This document shows, one piece after another, positions 25,753 to 35,330 of a stretch of DNA of 64,000 nucleotides. Each line of letters begins with the position of its first letter. Position 1 is the stretch's first letter. The stretch spans positions 251,013 to 315,012 of the forward strand of contig NZ_UETR01000006.1 in the NCBI RefSeq assembly GCF_900491745.1, in the 5' to 3' direction. The notes below the pieces were generated by a model. That model made no database searches, had not been told where the DNA came from, and saw nothing but the letters and a program-made list of their open reading frames with translations. The stretch is from Amarolinea aalborgensis. GTDB taxonomy: Bacteria; Chloroflexota; Anaerolineae; SSC4; Amarolineaceae. The position numbers were made by a program, and so were the translations under genes.

Positions 25753-27360
25753 TCAGGCTGGCACGCCAATTGCCAGCTCGTAGATGATGGCGGTTGTGTC
25801 AGACAAATTGAAGAAGCGCACCGTTTCCAGGTCATAGAAAGCGCCGATGCCGGTGCAGCCAACGCCCAGCGCGTGCGCGGCCAGATACGCGACCTCTGCA
25901 CGCAGGCCGGCCTCCAGGTGCAGCTGCCGGTACATGCGATCACCGCACTGTTGAACCAGGTCGTTCAAGTTGGCTGCAAAGAAGATCACAGCGCCGGCCT
26001 GGCCGCAAAAAGCCTGATCAAGCGAAAGGTGCATGGCCCACTCAGACAGGTTGCCTGCGCGCACCAGGGCCAGGCCGGGGCCGACAGGGTCATAACGATA
26101 AGCGCCTTCCGGCACCCCTTCGACTCGGTTGACGATCACATAGAATTCAAGCGCGCCCTGGGCGCAGTCGCTCAAGTGCGCCAGCTGCAGTGCCTGCAAA
26201 ATGGCGCTGAAGGTTTCTTTGGGTACGGGCGCTAGTTTGAACTGATGCGACGAACGGCGCCCCAGAAGCGATTGGCATAGGGAGACAGGCGCGGTTGGTC
26301 TCACCAGCGGCAAAGGCGTCATCGGCGGCAGTTCACTGGCTGGGGTTTCAGACACAGACGGGGCGACGCAGCCGCGCAGGGTCTGCACCTCCACTCGCGT
26401 GTGCAATTCGGCGGCGTTGGCGGCGGGCAGAAGGGCATCTACCGCGGCGCTCTGCGCGATCGGCAGCGATGATTCCAGCATGAGCGGCGCCGGTGGATCA
26501 AGCACGCCCCGCAGTGGGAGATGGTTGGGCGCGCCGTGGACGGCCACCAGAACCTGGACTCTCTCCTGGGGTGAAGACAGCCCGACCAGGCGATTGACCA
26601 GCTCGTCCACAAAATAGTACACCACCGTCGCGGTGTGACCAAGGGCTGCGGCTACCAACGCGACGTTACCCGCTAAATGACCACAGTCTTGCAAGCAGTA
26701 GCGGTAGGCGCGTGCTCCGTATTTCCACGCCGTGCGCCACCAGACGCTGGAGATGGCAAAAACGGCGTCAGCTTCGGCGACGGCCGGCCAATCGGCAGCC
26801 GCGTCGGCCAACCAGGCCAGCCAATCGGCCGGCCGCAGGAGTTCGAGCGCATGCTCACCGGGCGCGTAGTGATAGATGCCATTGCGGGCGCCGGTTGCAC
26901 CCCGCACGGCGACATAGAGTTCCGCCGGGTAGAGAGCGCCGGCCGACGGCGCCGCGCGCAAGGTCAACGTGGCGCCGGGCAGGGTCTGCTGTGCGGTGGG
27001 GCCATAGGCATAGTAGCACAGGCGCGAAAGGGTCTCCACATTCCAGGCCGCAGGCGGCTGCGTATCAGCGGGCCTGGGCCACCAGTGCTGCAACACGTCC
27101 AGGGTATCAGGAAAAGTACAATCAATTTGCTCGGTCAACGGGAGACGGGCGGTGGATGGGTAGACCTTGTAGATAGAGGGTTGGCGGCTCCAATCCACGT
27201 CAGCGCTCGAGCTTTGCATGCGGCTGGCCGTTTGCGCAGTCTCCGCGTGAAAACGCAGGGTCAGACGCTGGCGGCTGCCGGAGCGCGCACGCTCAACGTT
27301 GTCCTGCGCTGCGGTCGAAGGTGGTTTGCGCCGTCGGCGAAAGAACCAGTCTTGCCACAT
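25753..27360 (-). CDS. SagB-type nitroreductase with two domains
   Basis: 535 residues. Two FMN-dependent nitroreductase-fold halves: about 70-290 (RLPLTEQ, PSAGALYPAELYVAVRG, DCGHLAGNVALVAAALG) and about 345-535 (RRSSHQFK, LEFYVIVNRVEGVPEGAYRYD, EAGLRAEVAYLAAHALGVGCTGIGAFYD). SagB enzymes oxidise azoline heterocycles in TOMM peptide biosynthesis; SagC/D partners are absent here. ATG 27360 follows GGAGG; in-frame ATGs at 27372 and 27396 are weaker. It is co-directional with the PIG-L/DinB fusion, 26 bp apart. Confidence 0.88.
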   Translation of the reverse strand: MWQDWFFRRRRKPPSTAAQDNVERARSGSRQRLTLRFHAETAQTASRMQSSSADVDWSRQPSIYKVYPSTARLPLTEQIDCTFPDTLDVLQHWWPRPADTQPPAAWNVETLSRLCYYAYGPTAQQTLPGATLTLRAAPSAGALYPAELYVAVRGATGARNGIYHYAPGEHALELLRPADWLAWLADAAADWPAVAEADAVFAISSVWWRTAWKYGARAYRYCLQDCGHLAGNVALVAAALGHTATVVYYFVDELVNRLVGLSSPQERVQVLVAVHGAPNHLPLRGVLDPPAPLMLESSLPIAQSAAVDALLPAANAAELHTRVEVQTLRGCVAPSVSETPASELPPMTPLPLVRPTAPVSLCQSLLGRRSSHQFKLAPVPKETFSAILQALQLAHLSDCAQGALEFYVIVNRVEGVPEGAYRYDPVGPGLALVRAGNLSEWAMHLSLDQAFCGQAGAVIFFAANLNDLVQQCGDRMYRQLHLEAGLRAEVAYLAAHALGVGCTGIGAFYDLETVRFFNLSDTTAIIYELAIGVPA

Positions 27361-27629
27361 AGAATCCTCCATCCAGAGTGCTGACTGACGCGCCAAGGGG
27401 CGTTTGTCGCTGAGGATTGCAGGGCGCCGGGTTGCGTCCCGTGCCCGTACGACATGCCATCAGCGCAGCGGCAAACTGCCATTTTGATTGTAGCACACAT
27501 GCACTCGCACATGCCAAACAACACTCGGCATATCAGCGCCTGGATAGACAGTGGGTTTTCATCGGCTTTGATGATGAGGCGGGGATAGATGAGCGGAGCA
27601 CGCACGCGCCGACGGTGGGTCAGTGTGCG

Positions 27630-27833
27630 CTAGCGCGCCGCACGTTCGCAGCGTGGACAAAGACCGCGTGGAGACATGAACGCTTCGTCCACCACCCAAT
27701 CGCAACCACGACAGGTGGTCAAGCGGCGCTGATGTCGGCCACGGTCTGGGATGGGGCGGATGTAAATTCGCTCGCGGTCTTGGTCGTCGTTGGCGGTGAG
27801 TTCCTGAAATTCACTCCAGTTGAGCGTTATCAT
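27630..27833 (-). CDS. 67-residue zinc-ribbon-like peptide upstream of the SagB gene
   Basis: From ATG 27833: an acidic N-terminus (NWSEFQELTANDDQDRERIY), a basic centre, then CRGCD and CPRCE, a probable single-zinc knuckle. It lies 270 bp upstream of the SagB-type gene on the same strand. The N-terminal ELTANDDQDRERIYIR could be read as a leader, but the C-terminus lacks the Cys/Ser/Thr-rich core of TOMM precursors. Function unknown. Confidence 0.5.
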   Translation of the reverse strand: MITLNWSEFQELTANDDQDRERIYIRPIPDRGRHQRRLTTCRGCDWVVDEAFMSPRGLCPRCERAAR

Positions 27834-27871
27834 CGTTCTCTCTGCACCTTCCTTGCCTGAATCCAGCGTCC

Positions 27872-27911
27872 GCATTCATGATGCAACTTGCATTCATGAA
27901 GGGAGAGTATA
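27872..27911 (-). promoter_or_regulatory. -10 box with 18-bp-spaced direct repeats downstream
   Basis: Minus-strand TATACT (27906-27911) lacks a good -35. Just downstream, GCATTCATGA occurs twice (27872-27881 and 27890-27899) around the palindrome ATGCAACTTGCAT, in the region where a transcript for the zinc-ribbon peptide would start. Possible regulator site. The rest of the 27834-28189 gap holds only the ferredoxin promoter. Confidence 0.4.
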
Positions 27912-28061
27912 GGTTTCTCCGCCTCTTGCTTCCGCAATCTTGCTGCCAATTGTTTGTGCTGCACGCGCCGGCTGCCTAAGACCCCCGCGGCGTTTACAAG
28001 GTTGTTGTTGCCAAGGAACGAAGGGTTGCGATTCGTGACGTACTTGCGGCGATTTGTACAA

Positions 28062-28090
28062 TTGACATCCTATCGGAAGTCAGGTAAAAT
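28062..28090 (+). promoter_or_regulatory. Promoter of the ferredoxin gene
   Basis: TTGACA, 17-bp spacer, TAAAAT, about 100 bp before the ATG. It is one of the strongest matches in the window. Confidence 0.75.
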
Positions 28091-28189
28091 GACATCAGCT
28101 TCGTTTGCTAAGACACGGTGCGTGTAAGGCAAGCCACGACAAATCCCTAAATTGCTGTATTCTCTACGTCCAAGAAGGAGAATCAATTC

Positions 28190-28456
28190 ATGACCCATGT
28201 GATTTTTGACCTCTGTATACGCGACGGCGCCTGTGCAGAAGTCTGCCCGGTGGAGTGCATCGTTCCCGGCCAGCCCGAGGACGAGTGGCCCTGGTACTAC
28301 ATTGACCCTGACACCTGCATTGACTGCGGCGCTTGTGTGCCAGAGTGCCCTGTTGATGCCATTCGCCCAGAAGAGGACCTGGAACCGCAGTATTTTGCCT
28401 CGACGGAGATCAACGCCAGGTTCTTCAGCGATGGGCCTGGCTATAACGCTAAGTGA
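28190..28456 (+). CDS. Dicluster ferredoxin
   Basis: 88 residues. Cysteines at 9, 15, 19, 23 and CIDCGACVPECP (43, 46, 49, 53) give two cluster sites. The second is a standard [4Fe-4S] CxxCxxCxxxCP motif. The first has C-x5-C-x3-C spacing like the 7Fe (3Fe-4S/4Fe-4S) FdxA type. It should act as a soluble low-potential electron carrier. AAGGAG precedes the ATG, there is a strong promoter upstream and a terminator follows, so it is monocistronic. Confidence 0.9.
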   Translation: MTHVIFDLCIRDGACAEVCPVECIVPGQPEDEWPWYYIDPDTCIDCGACVPECPVDAIRPEEDLEPQYFASTEINARFFSDGPGYNAK

Positions 28457-28493
28457 CGCTCATCCTTTGAGATGAGGCCGAAAATCAGATCGG

Positions 28494-28525
28494 GAACCTC
28501 TGCCTGTCCGCAGGGGTTCTTTTTT
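28494..28525 (+). terminator. Terminator after the ferredoxin gene
   Basis: GAACCTCTGC / GCAGGGGTTC stem (one G-U), 6-base loop, then a T-run to 28525. A second GCAGGGGTTCTC copy follows at about 28534. Confidence 0.7.
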
Positions 28526-28557
28526 GGTGAACCGCAGGGGTTCTCTTGGGGTGAATC

Positions 28558-29265
28558 ATGAGCGAGCATTTACCGCAGCGCGCCTTGGTGATCATGGCGC
28601 ACCCTGACGATCCAGAATTTTTTTGCGGCGGCACGGTTGCGCTTTGGGCGCGCGCCGGCTGCGCGGTGACCTACGTGGTCATCACGCGCGGCGACAAAGG
28701 CAGTGATGCGCCTGACATGACGCCTGAACGCCTGACCGACCTGCGCATGGGCGAACAACGCGCAGCCGCGGCGCTGTTGGGCGTCGAAGAAGTCGTATTC
28801 CTCGGTTACCACGACGGTGAGCTGTATCCCGACATGCGCCTGCGTGAGGACCTGGTGCGGCAGATTCGCCTGCATCGCCCCGACACGGTCATCCTGCCTG
28901 ACCCCACCACTTACTTTGTGGGTGATTCTCGCATCAATCACCCTGACCACCGCGCAGCCGGTGAAGCGGCCCTTGCGGCTGTCTTCCCCATCGCACGGGG
29001 GCGGCTCAATTTTCCGCAGCATGAAGCCGATGGCCTGGCGCCGCACAGCGTCCATCATGTTTTCGTGGCTGGGCCTCACGACAGTAATTACCAAGTGGAC
29101 ATCAGCGAGGTGTTCGACTTGAAGATAGCTGCCATTTTGGCGCACAAGAGTCAGATTGCTGATCCGGCAGCGTTGGAGGCGCGTCTTCGTGAGCGGGCGC
29201 GCACCGTGACGCCAGACGGTGTTGAGATTTATGCCGAGTCATTTCGCTGGATGAAGCTCACGTAG
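28558..29265 (+). CDS. PIG-L family deacetylase
   Basis: 235 residues. Zinc motif AHPDDPEFFCGG (His15, Asp17, Asp18) and NHPDHRAAGEAAL are both present; overall length matches single-domain LmbE/PIG-L N-deacetylases such as BshB or MshB relatives. It is closely similar in layout to the N-terminal half of the fusion protein at 24380-25726. Substrate unknown, probably an N-acetylglucosamine conjugate. The ATG follows GGGGTGA. Confidence 0.88.
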   Translation: MSEHLPQRALVIMAHPDDPEFFCGGTVALWARAGCAVTYVVITRGDKGSDAPDMTPERLTDLRMGEQRAAAALLGVEEVVFLGYHDGELYPDMRLREDLVRQIRLHRPDTVILPDPTTYFVGDSRINHPDHRAAGEAALAAVFPIARGRLNFPQHEADGLAPHSVHHVFVAGPHDSNYQVDISEVFDLKIAAILAHKSQIADPAALEARLRERARTVTPDGVEIYAESFRWMKLT

Positions 29266-29338
29266 ATCGTTTCTCTACTCGCTTCTCCATGCACTCGTGG
29301 TTATGCTCACTTTTCATTCTCAATGAGGAGGACAAGCA

Positions 29339-30763
29339 ATGTCTGATGTTGCGTATCGAATCGAAAAAGACTCACTAGGTGAGATGAAGGTCCCGGCGCA
29401 GGCGCTGTATGGCGCGCAAACCCAGCGCGCTGTGCTCAACTTCCCCATCAGCGGCATGCGGCCCTATCCCGCGTTTGTCTGGTCTATGGTCGCGATCAAA
29501 CGATCGGCCGCGATCGTCAATCGGGAACTCGGCCTGCTGGATGCGGAGCGCGCTGGCGTTATCATTCAGGCAGCCGACGAGGCGCTGGCAGGCAGCCTGA
29601 ACGAGCATTTCGTGGTAGATCCCTTCCAGGCCGGCGCTGGCACTTCGCACAACATGAACATCAATGAGGTGCTCGCCAATCGCGCCAACCAATTGCTCGG
29701 TTTCGAACTGACGGACCCCAAGAAGCCGGTCAACCCGAACGATCATGTCAACATGGCGCAGTCCACCAATGACACGATTCCCACCTCGATTCGCTTGGGC
29801 GCGCTGTGGCGTCTACCGGAGTTGGTCAAGGCGTTGGACGGCCTGGCCGCGGCGCTGCGCCAGAAGTCGGCCGAGTTCGATGACATCGTCAAGTCTGGCC
29901 GCACGCATTTGCAGGACGCGGTGCCGGTGCGCATGGGTCAGGAATTTGGCGCGTACGCGCGCGCGGTAGAGCGCGGCCGTGAGAAGATCGTACACGCGGC
30001 CGAGTCCCTGCGGCGCCTCGGTATTGGCGGCACTGCCACCGGCACCGGACTTAACGCCCATCCTGAATACCACGCACGCATGGTCGCTGCGCTCAGTGAT
30101 CTGTTGGGCCAGCCCCTCTATACCTCGGATGACCTGTTCGAGTCCATGCAAAGCATGGGGGACAATGTCTTCTTCAGCGGCGCGCTGCGCACCGTGGCCC
30201 AGGACTTGATTCGCATCGCCAATGATTTCCGGCTGCTCTCATCCGGCCCAACCACCGGGCTAGACGAGATTCGCCTGCCCGCGGTGCAGCCAGGTTCGAG
30301 CATCATGCCCGGTAAGGTGAACCCGGTCCTGGCCGAGATGCTCGACATGTCTATGTTCCATGTGCTCGGCTGCGATTTGACGATCACCCTGGCGGCGCAG
30401 GCCGGCCAATTGGAACTGAACGTGATGATGCCGATCATCGCGCACAATCTCTTCGAGATGATGCACGTGATGATCGGCGCCGTCAACGCTTTTGCCAGCA
30501 AGTGCGTCGTGGGCATCACTGCCAACCGCGAGAAGGCCGTGGGCTGGTTGGCGAAGAACGCAATCCTGGTCACCGCGCTCAACCCCGTGATCGGTTACTT
30601 GAACGGCGCCGCAGTGGCCAAGGAATCGTTGGCCACCAATCGGCCGATCAAGGACGTGGTGGTTGAGAAGGGGCTGTTGACCGCGGAGCAGGCTGACGAG
30701 CTGTTGGACGCGCGCAAGATGACTGAAGGCGGCATCCAGGGCACGGGCGGCGGCGGTGGTTGA
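29339..30763 (+). CDS. Class II fumarate hydratase / aspartate ammonia-lyase
   Basis: 474 residues of the fumarase/aspartase superfamily. Signature GSSIMPGKVNP, and AGTSHNMNINEVLANRA and GRTHLQDAVP at the other active-site regions. The GRTHLQD His and MPGK favour fumarase, whereas AAQAGQLELNVMMPII and VLAEMLD are aspartase-like, so the substrate is ambiguous: interconversion of fumarate with either malate or aspartate. TGAGGAGG precedes the ATG. It has no operon partners. Confidence 0.9.
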   Translation: MSDVAYRIEKDSLGEMKVPAQALYGAQTQRAVLNFPISGMRPYPAFVWSMVAIKRSAAIVNRELGLLDAERAGVIIQAADEALAGSLNEHFVVDPFQAGAGTSHNMNINEVLANRANQLLGFELTDPKKPVNPNDHVNMAQSTNDTIPTSIRLGALWRLPELVKALDGLAAALRQKSAEFDDIVKSGRTHLQDAVPVRMGQEFGAYARAVERGREKIVHAAESLRRLGIGGTATGTGLNAHPEYHARMVAALSDLLGQPLYTSDDLFESMQSMGDNVFFSGALRTVAQDLIRIANDFRLLSSGPTTGLDEIRLPAVQPGSSIMPGKVNPVLAEMLDMSMFHVLGCDLTITLAAQAGQLELNVMMPIIAHNLFEMMHVMIGAVNAFASKCVVGITANREKAVGWLAKNAILVTALNPVIGYLNGAAVAKESLATNRPIKDVVVEKGLLTAEQADELLDARKMTEGGIQGTGGGGG

Positions 30764-30937
30764 TCGCAGCGCCCCGTTGTCGGACGCCTGAACATTCGAC
30801 GCGCGGCGGTATCCTGAGGCTGGCTGCTGAACCAGCCCAGGATATCGCTGCGTGAACTGGTGAATGATGCTTGTTCGCTGTTCCCCGTGGAGCGCAGGCC
30901 CAATACCGCTCAGACAAGCCGTGGCCGAGGAGGAGAA

Positions 30938-31843
30938 ATGACCGACTGGCTTATAAGCCTGAATGACTGGGGAATGCAATTACTGTTGGCGCTGCAGCAG
31001 ATGCGCACCCCTTTCCTAAACGACTTCTTTCGTTTCGTCACCAATTTGCACGGCGACAATTTCTACCTTTTTATCTTTCCACTCCTCTATTGGTGTCTCG
31101 ACAAGCGCTGGGGCGCCCGCCTGGCCTATCTCTTTTTCTTTGGCTATGATTTCAGCAACGGCTTTCTCAAAGATCTCTTCCACACCCCGCGGCCGTCCGA
31201 TCCACGATTGGAAGTCCTCGTCACCGAGAACAGCTTGGCTTTTCCTAGCGGTCATTCACAGGGAAGCATCATCTTTTGGGGCTACCTGGCGTACGTAGTG
31301 CGTCGCACCTGGTTTTGGTTGGCCGCCGGCCTTCTGATCTTGCTCATCTCCTTCTCGCGCCTCTACCTCGGCATCCATTATCCGCAAGACGTAGTAGGCG
31401 GCCTGCTGATCGGCCTGCTCGTGCTCGCCTTGTTCATCTGGCTGGAGCCAAAGGTCAGTCGGATCGTGGCGCGCTGGCCCTGGTTGCAGCAGATGGCGGT
31501 TGGCGCGCTGTTGCCTGTGCTGATTTTCTTCCTGGCGCGTTCGGACACCAGCGCGCGATCCCTCGGCCTCCTGTGCGGGGCGGGCATTGCCTTGCCTTTG
31601 GAGGCGCAGACCATCGGGTTCAGCGTGCGCGGGTCAATCTGGCAGCGCCTTGCGCGCTTTGTGGTCGGTTTTGTCGTGGTGTTGATCTTCTACCTCGGCT
31701 TGAGCGCCCTATTGCCGCGTACCGACATCATGCGCTTTGTCCGCTACGCTATCGTCGGCATCGCCATGATCTGGCTGGCGCCATGGATGATTGTACGCCT
31801 GGGGCTGGCCTCCAGCGAAAGAGAATCTAGGAGCATCTCATGA
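30938..31843 (+). CDS. PAP2-family membrane phosphatase
   Basis: 301 residues from ATG 30938, preceded by GGAGGAGAA; an upstream ATG (30860) adds 26 residues without similarity. The three phosphatase motifs are present: KDLFHTPRP, PSGHS, and SRLYLGIHYPQD, within a bundle of at least six helices. Likely substrates are lipid phosphates such as undecaprenyl diphosphate or phosphatidic acid. The gene overlaps the next by 4 bp. Confidence 0.9.
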   Translation: MTDWLISLNDWGMQLLLALQQMRTPFLNDFFRFVTNLHGDNFYLFIFPLLYWCLDKRWGARLAYLFFFGYDFSNGFLKDLFHTPRPSDPRLEVLVTENSLAFPSGHSQGSIIFWGYLAYVVRRTWFWLAAGLLILLISFSRLYLGIHYPQDVVGGLLIGLLVLALFIWLEPKVSRIVARWPWLQQMAVGALLPVLIFFLARSDTSARSLGLLCGAGIALPLEAQTIGFSVRGSIWQRLARFVVGFVVVLIFYLGLSALLPRTDIMRFVRYAIVGIAMIWLAPWMIVRLGLASSERESRSIS

Positions 31844-32469
31844 TACGCCCATTGCGCATCGTTTGGTCAGGCATCATAGCATCCTACGAGGAGATGCTTC
31901 TGTTGGCGCTGCTCAGCCTGCTTGTTTGCGCCTGCTGGCTGATCATCATCCCTGGACCGCCGGCCACGGCTGCGCTTTACTGCGTTGCCAACCGAATTGC
32001 CAGCGAGCGCAGGGTCAACTTCGACGTGTTCAAGGAGGGATTTCGCCGCTATTTCGTGCGCAGTTGGATCATCAGCGGAATTAGTCTCGGCATGCTGGCA
32101 ATCATCATCAGCAGTCTTTTCTTCTACACTGGCTTGCCAGCGCAGTTTCCGCAATGGATGCAAGCCCTTTCCGTGGTCATGCTCTATATCCTCATCGCCT
32201 GGTTAGCCATGCAGATTTATCTCTTTCCTGTGCTCATCGAGCAGAATCTGCGTGTGTGGATGGTCTTTCGTAACGCGCTTTACCTGGCCTTTGCCAGCCC
32301 GGTTTATACCGGCGTCCTACTTGCGGCGTTGGCGGTGATTGTGCTCTTGTGCGGATTGACCACCATCCTGTTTTTTTTGATCGCGCCTAGCTTAGTCGCG
32401 GTCATCAGCAGCGTGGCGCTGCAGGATCGCCTGGCGTACTTCCGGGGCAAGGCTGACGCCGCTTCCTGA
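31840..32469 (+). CDS. DUF624-like membrane protein
   Basis: 209 residues with about five transmembrane helices. The start region (LRIVWSGIIASYEEMLLLALLSLLVCACWLIIIPGPPATAALYCVA) and FKEGFRRYFVRSW follow the DUF624/YesL pattern. ATGA overlap with the PAP2 gene indicates co-translation. Function unknown. Confidence 0.7.
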   Translation: MIRPLRIVWSGIIASYEEMLLLALLSLLVCACWLIIIPGPPATAALYCVANRIASERRVNFDVFKEGFRRYFVRSWIISGISLGMLAIIISSLFFYTGLPAQFPQWMQALSVVMLYILIAWLAMQIYLFPVLIEQNLRVWMVFRNALYLAFASPVYTGVLLAALAVIVLLCGLTTILFFLIAPSLVAVISSVALQDRLAYFRGKADAAS

Positions 32470-32519
32470 TCGCGACGTAACGCGGCGCGGCGGCGCCACC
32501 AGAAGACACAGCCGTTTTC

Positions 32520-32548
32520 TTGCCAATTGATTCCACCGGTCGTATAAT
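32520..32548 (+). promoter_or_regulatory. Promoter of ppdK
   Basis: TTGCCA, 17-bp spacer, TATAAT (perfect -10), 65 bp before the ppdK ATG. Confidence 0.75.
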
Positions 32549-32612
32549 CGTTTTTCAACGACTGGAATATACAGATAATGATCTGCACGCTTTTACAAGG
32601 AGTAAGAAAACC

Positions 32613-35312
32613 ATGAGTAAGAAATGGGTCTACCTGTTCAGTGAGGTGGACGAGGCCGAGAAGTATGTCGGCGGCAAATGGGATGCTGTGCGCGCCCTCC
32701 TGGGCGGAAAGGGCTCTGGCCTGGCCGATATGAATCGCGGCAAGCTGCCCGTCCCACCCGGTTTCACCGTGACAACCGAAGCCTGCAACGCCTATCTTGC
32801 GGCCGGCGAGCAGTTCCCCGCAGATATGTGGGAGCAAGAGATTGCGGCCATGCATGCCACCGAGATCGCAACCGGCAAACGTTTCGGTGATCCTGCGAAT
32901 CCGCTGTTGGTTTCATGCCGCTCTGGCGCCAAATTCTCCATGCCCGGTATGATGGATACCGTGCTCAACATCGGCCTCAACGACGCCACGGTCGCTGGCA
33001 TGATTGCGCTGACCGGAAACGAGAAGTTCGTCTACGACTCCTATCGCCGCCTGGTGCAGATGTTTGGTTCCGTCGTGCTCAACGTCTCGAAAGAAGACTT
33101 CGAGAAGGTGCTGGAAGCATACCGCCATCAGCGGGGCGTCGCCAGCGATTCTGACCTCGCCGTTGAAGATCTGAAGGCCATCACCGCCAAGTTCAAGGAG
33201 ATTGTCAAGGAGAAGACTGGCAGCGAGTTTCCTGATGATCCCTATGCGCAGCTCAGCCTGGCGACTGAGGCCGTTTTCAAGTCGTGGAACGGCAAGCGCG
33301 CCTTCGATTACCGCAACGCTTCCAAGATTCCTCACGACCTGGGAACCGCAGTCAACATCGTCACCATGGTCTTTGGCAACATGGGCCAAGACAGCGGCAC
33401 TGGTGTGTTGACCACCCGCAACGTGTCTGACGGCACCCCAGAAATTGAAGGCGATTTTCTCATCAATGCCCAGGGCGAGGACGTGGTCTCTGGCACCCGG
33501 CAGACCCTGCACATGTCTGACATGAAGACGCTGATGCCGGTGATGTACGACGAGCTGACCGCGATTTGTCGTCAGTTGGAGAAGTACTACCGTGAGACGC
33601 AGGACATCGAATTCACGGTCGAGCGCGGCAAGCTGTGGATCTTGCAGACACGCAACGCGAAGCGCACGGCTCAGGCTGCCATTCGCATCGCCGTGGACAT
33701 GGTTGATGAGGGACTGATCTCCAAGTCCGAGGCCGTCATGCGCGTCATGCCCGAACACGTAGATTTCTACCTGCATCCGCAGTTCGATACGGCCGCCAAG
33801 AAGGCAGCCACCGGCCGCGGCGAGCTCATTGCGATCGGCTTGAACGTGTCGCCTGGTGCAGCCGTCGGCCAGATCACCTTCGATGCTGACACCGCCGAGC
33901 GTTGGGCAAAGGAAGAGAAGAAGGCCGTCATCATGGTGCGCCCGGAGACGACCCCGAACGACGTGCATGGCATGTTAGCGGCTAAGGGCATCCTGACCAG
34001 CCGCGGCGGCCGCACCAGCCACGCCGCCCTGGTCGCTCGCCAATTCGGCATCCCCGCCGTGGTCGGTGTGGCCGCGATGGACGTAAACATGGAAGAGCGT
34101 GTCTTTAGGGTCAAGGACACGGTCTATCGTGAAGGCGATTGGGCTTCCCTCGATGGCACCACGGGCGAGATTTTCGCCGGCAAGATTGCCACCAAAGAGC
34201 CTGACATCGAGGACCCCTATCTGATCAAGCTGCTTAGTTGGGCCGATGAGTTCCGCACGCTGGGCGTGTGGGCCAACGCCGACTACCCACGCGACGCACA
34301 GCGCGCCCGCCGCTTCGGCGCTGAGGGCATCGGTTTGACCCGCACCGAGCACATGTTCTTCGAGACCAATCGCTTGCCCACCGTACAGAAGATGATTCTG
34401 GCGAAGAGCGAAACCGAGCGCGACGAGGCCCTGGCTAAGCTGCTCCCCTTCCAGCGCGAGGACTTCGATGGCCTCTTCCGCGCCATGGACGGCCTGCCCG
34501 TCACCATTCGCTTGATTGACCCGCCCATGCACGAGTTCCTGCCCTCGCAGGAAGATCTGTTGGTTGAGGTCACCGAACTGCGCTTCACCAAGCCTGGCTC
34601 GCCGGAGCTGGCTGAGAAGGAGTCGCTGCTGTCGGCCGTGCAGTCCATGCACGAAGCCAACCCCATGCTGGGTCTGCGCGGCGTGCGCCTGGGCATTCAC
34701 TTCCCCAGCCTGACCCGCATGCAGGTGCGCGCCATCTTCGAGGCGGCTTGTGATTGTGCGAAGGACGGCGTGGACGTACACCCCAAGATCATGATTCCGC
34801 TGACCGCGCATATCAATGAGCTGAAGGTGCAGCAGTCGGCGCTGGAGGCCGAAGCCAAGGCCGTGATGGCGGAGAAGGGGATGGAGATTGATTACCAGTT
34901 CGGCACCATGATCGAAATCCCGCGCGCGGCGCTGACCGCGGGCGAGATCGCGGAGATGGCGCAGTTCTTCTCCTTCGGCACCAACGACCTCACGCAGATG
35001 ACCTTTGGCATCTCGCGCGACGACGCTGAGAAGGGCTTCCTGCTGGAGTACATTGACAAGAAGATTCTGCCAGAGAATCCCTTCGCTACGATTGACGAGA
35101 ACGGCGTGGGCGCGCTGATGGGTATGGCTGTTAAGGCCGGCCGCGCAACTCGCCCCACTCTCGATGTGGGTATCTGCGGCGAACACGGCGGCGATCCGCA
35201 GAGCATTGATCTCTGTCACCGCCTGGGTCTGAACTACGTGTCCTGCTCACCGTTCCGTGTGCCGATTGCCCGCCTGGCGGCGGCGCATGCGGCCCTGAAG
35301 CACGGCAAGTAG
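32613..35312 (+). CDS. ppdK: Pyruvate, phosphate dikinase
   Basis: 899 residues, near the usual 870-900. It interconverts pyruvate + ATP + Pi and PEP + AMP + PPi, feeding gluconeogenesis or running glycolysis backward. Order: ATP-grasp domain (1-350), swivelling phosphohistidine domain with the catalytic His470 in SRGGRTSHAA, and a PEP/pyruvate TIM barrel with GLTRTEHMFF and the active-site Cys in GICGEHGGDP. ATG 32613 follows AAGGAG and matches the family start; the longer frame upstream is rejected. Strong promoter and terminator flank it, so it is monocistronic. Confidence 0.96.
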   Translation: MSKKWVYLFSEVDEAEKYVGGKWDAVRALLGGKGSGLADMNRGKLPVPPGFTVTTEACNAYLAAGEQFPADMWEQEIAAMHATEIATGKRFGDPANPLLVSCRSGAKFSMPGMMDTVLNIGLNDATVAGMIALTGNEKFVYDSYRRLVQMFGSVVLNVSKEDFEKVLEAYRHQRGVASDSDLAVEDLKAITAKFKEIVKEKTGSEFPDDPYAQLSLATEAVFKSWNGKRAFDYRNASKIPHDLGTAVNIVTMVFGNMGQDSGTGVLTTRNVSDGTPEIEGDFLINAQGEDVVSGTRQTLHMSDMKTLMPVMYDELTAICRQLEKYYRETQDIEFTVERGKLWILQTRNAKRTAQAAIRIAVDMVDEGLISKSEAVMRVMPEHVDFYLHPQFDTAAKKAATGRGELIAIGLNVSPGAAVGQITFDADTAERWAKEEKKAVIMVRPETTPNDVHGMLAAKGILTSRGGRTSHAALVARQFGIPAVVGVAAMDVNMEERVFRVKDTVYREGDWASLDGTTGEIFAGKIATKEPDIEDPYLIKLLSWADEFRTLGVWANADYPRDAQRARRFGAEGIGLTRTEHMFFETNRLPTVQKMILAKSETERDEALAKLLPFQREDFDGLFRAMDGLPVTIRLIDPPMHEFLPSQEDLLVEVTELRFTKPGSPELAEKESLLSAVQSMHEANPMLGLRGVRLGIHFPSLTRMQVRAIFEAACDCAKDGVDVHPKIMIPLTAHINELKVQQSALEAEAKAVMAEKGMEIDYQFGTMIEIPRAALTAGEIAEMAQFFSFGTNDLTQMTFGISRDDAEKGFLLEYIDKKILPENPFATIDENGVGALMGMAVKAGRATRPTLDVGICGEHGGDPQSIDLCHRLGLNYVSCSPFRVPIARLAAAHAALKHGK

Positions 35313-35330
35313 TCAAGGTTCGCTTGAAGC

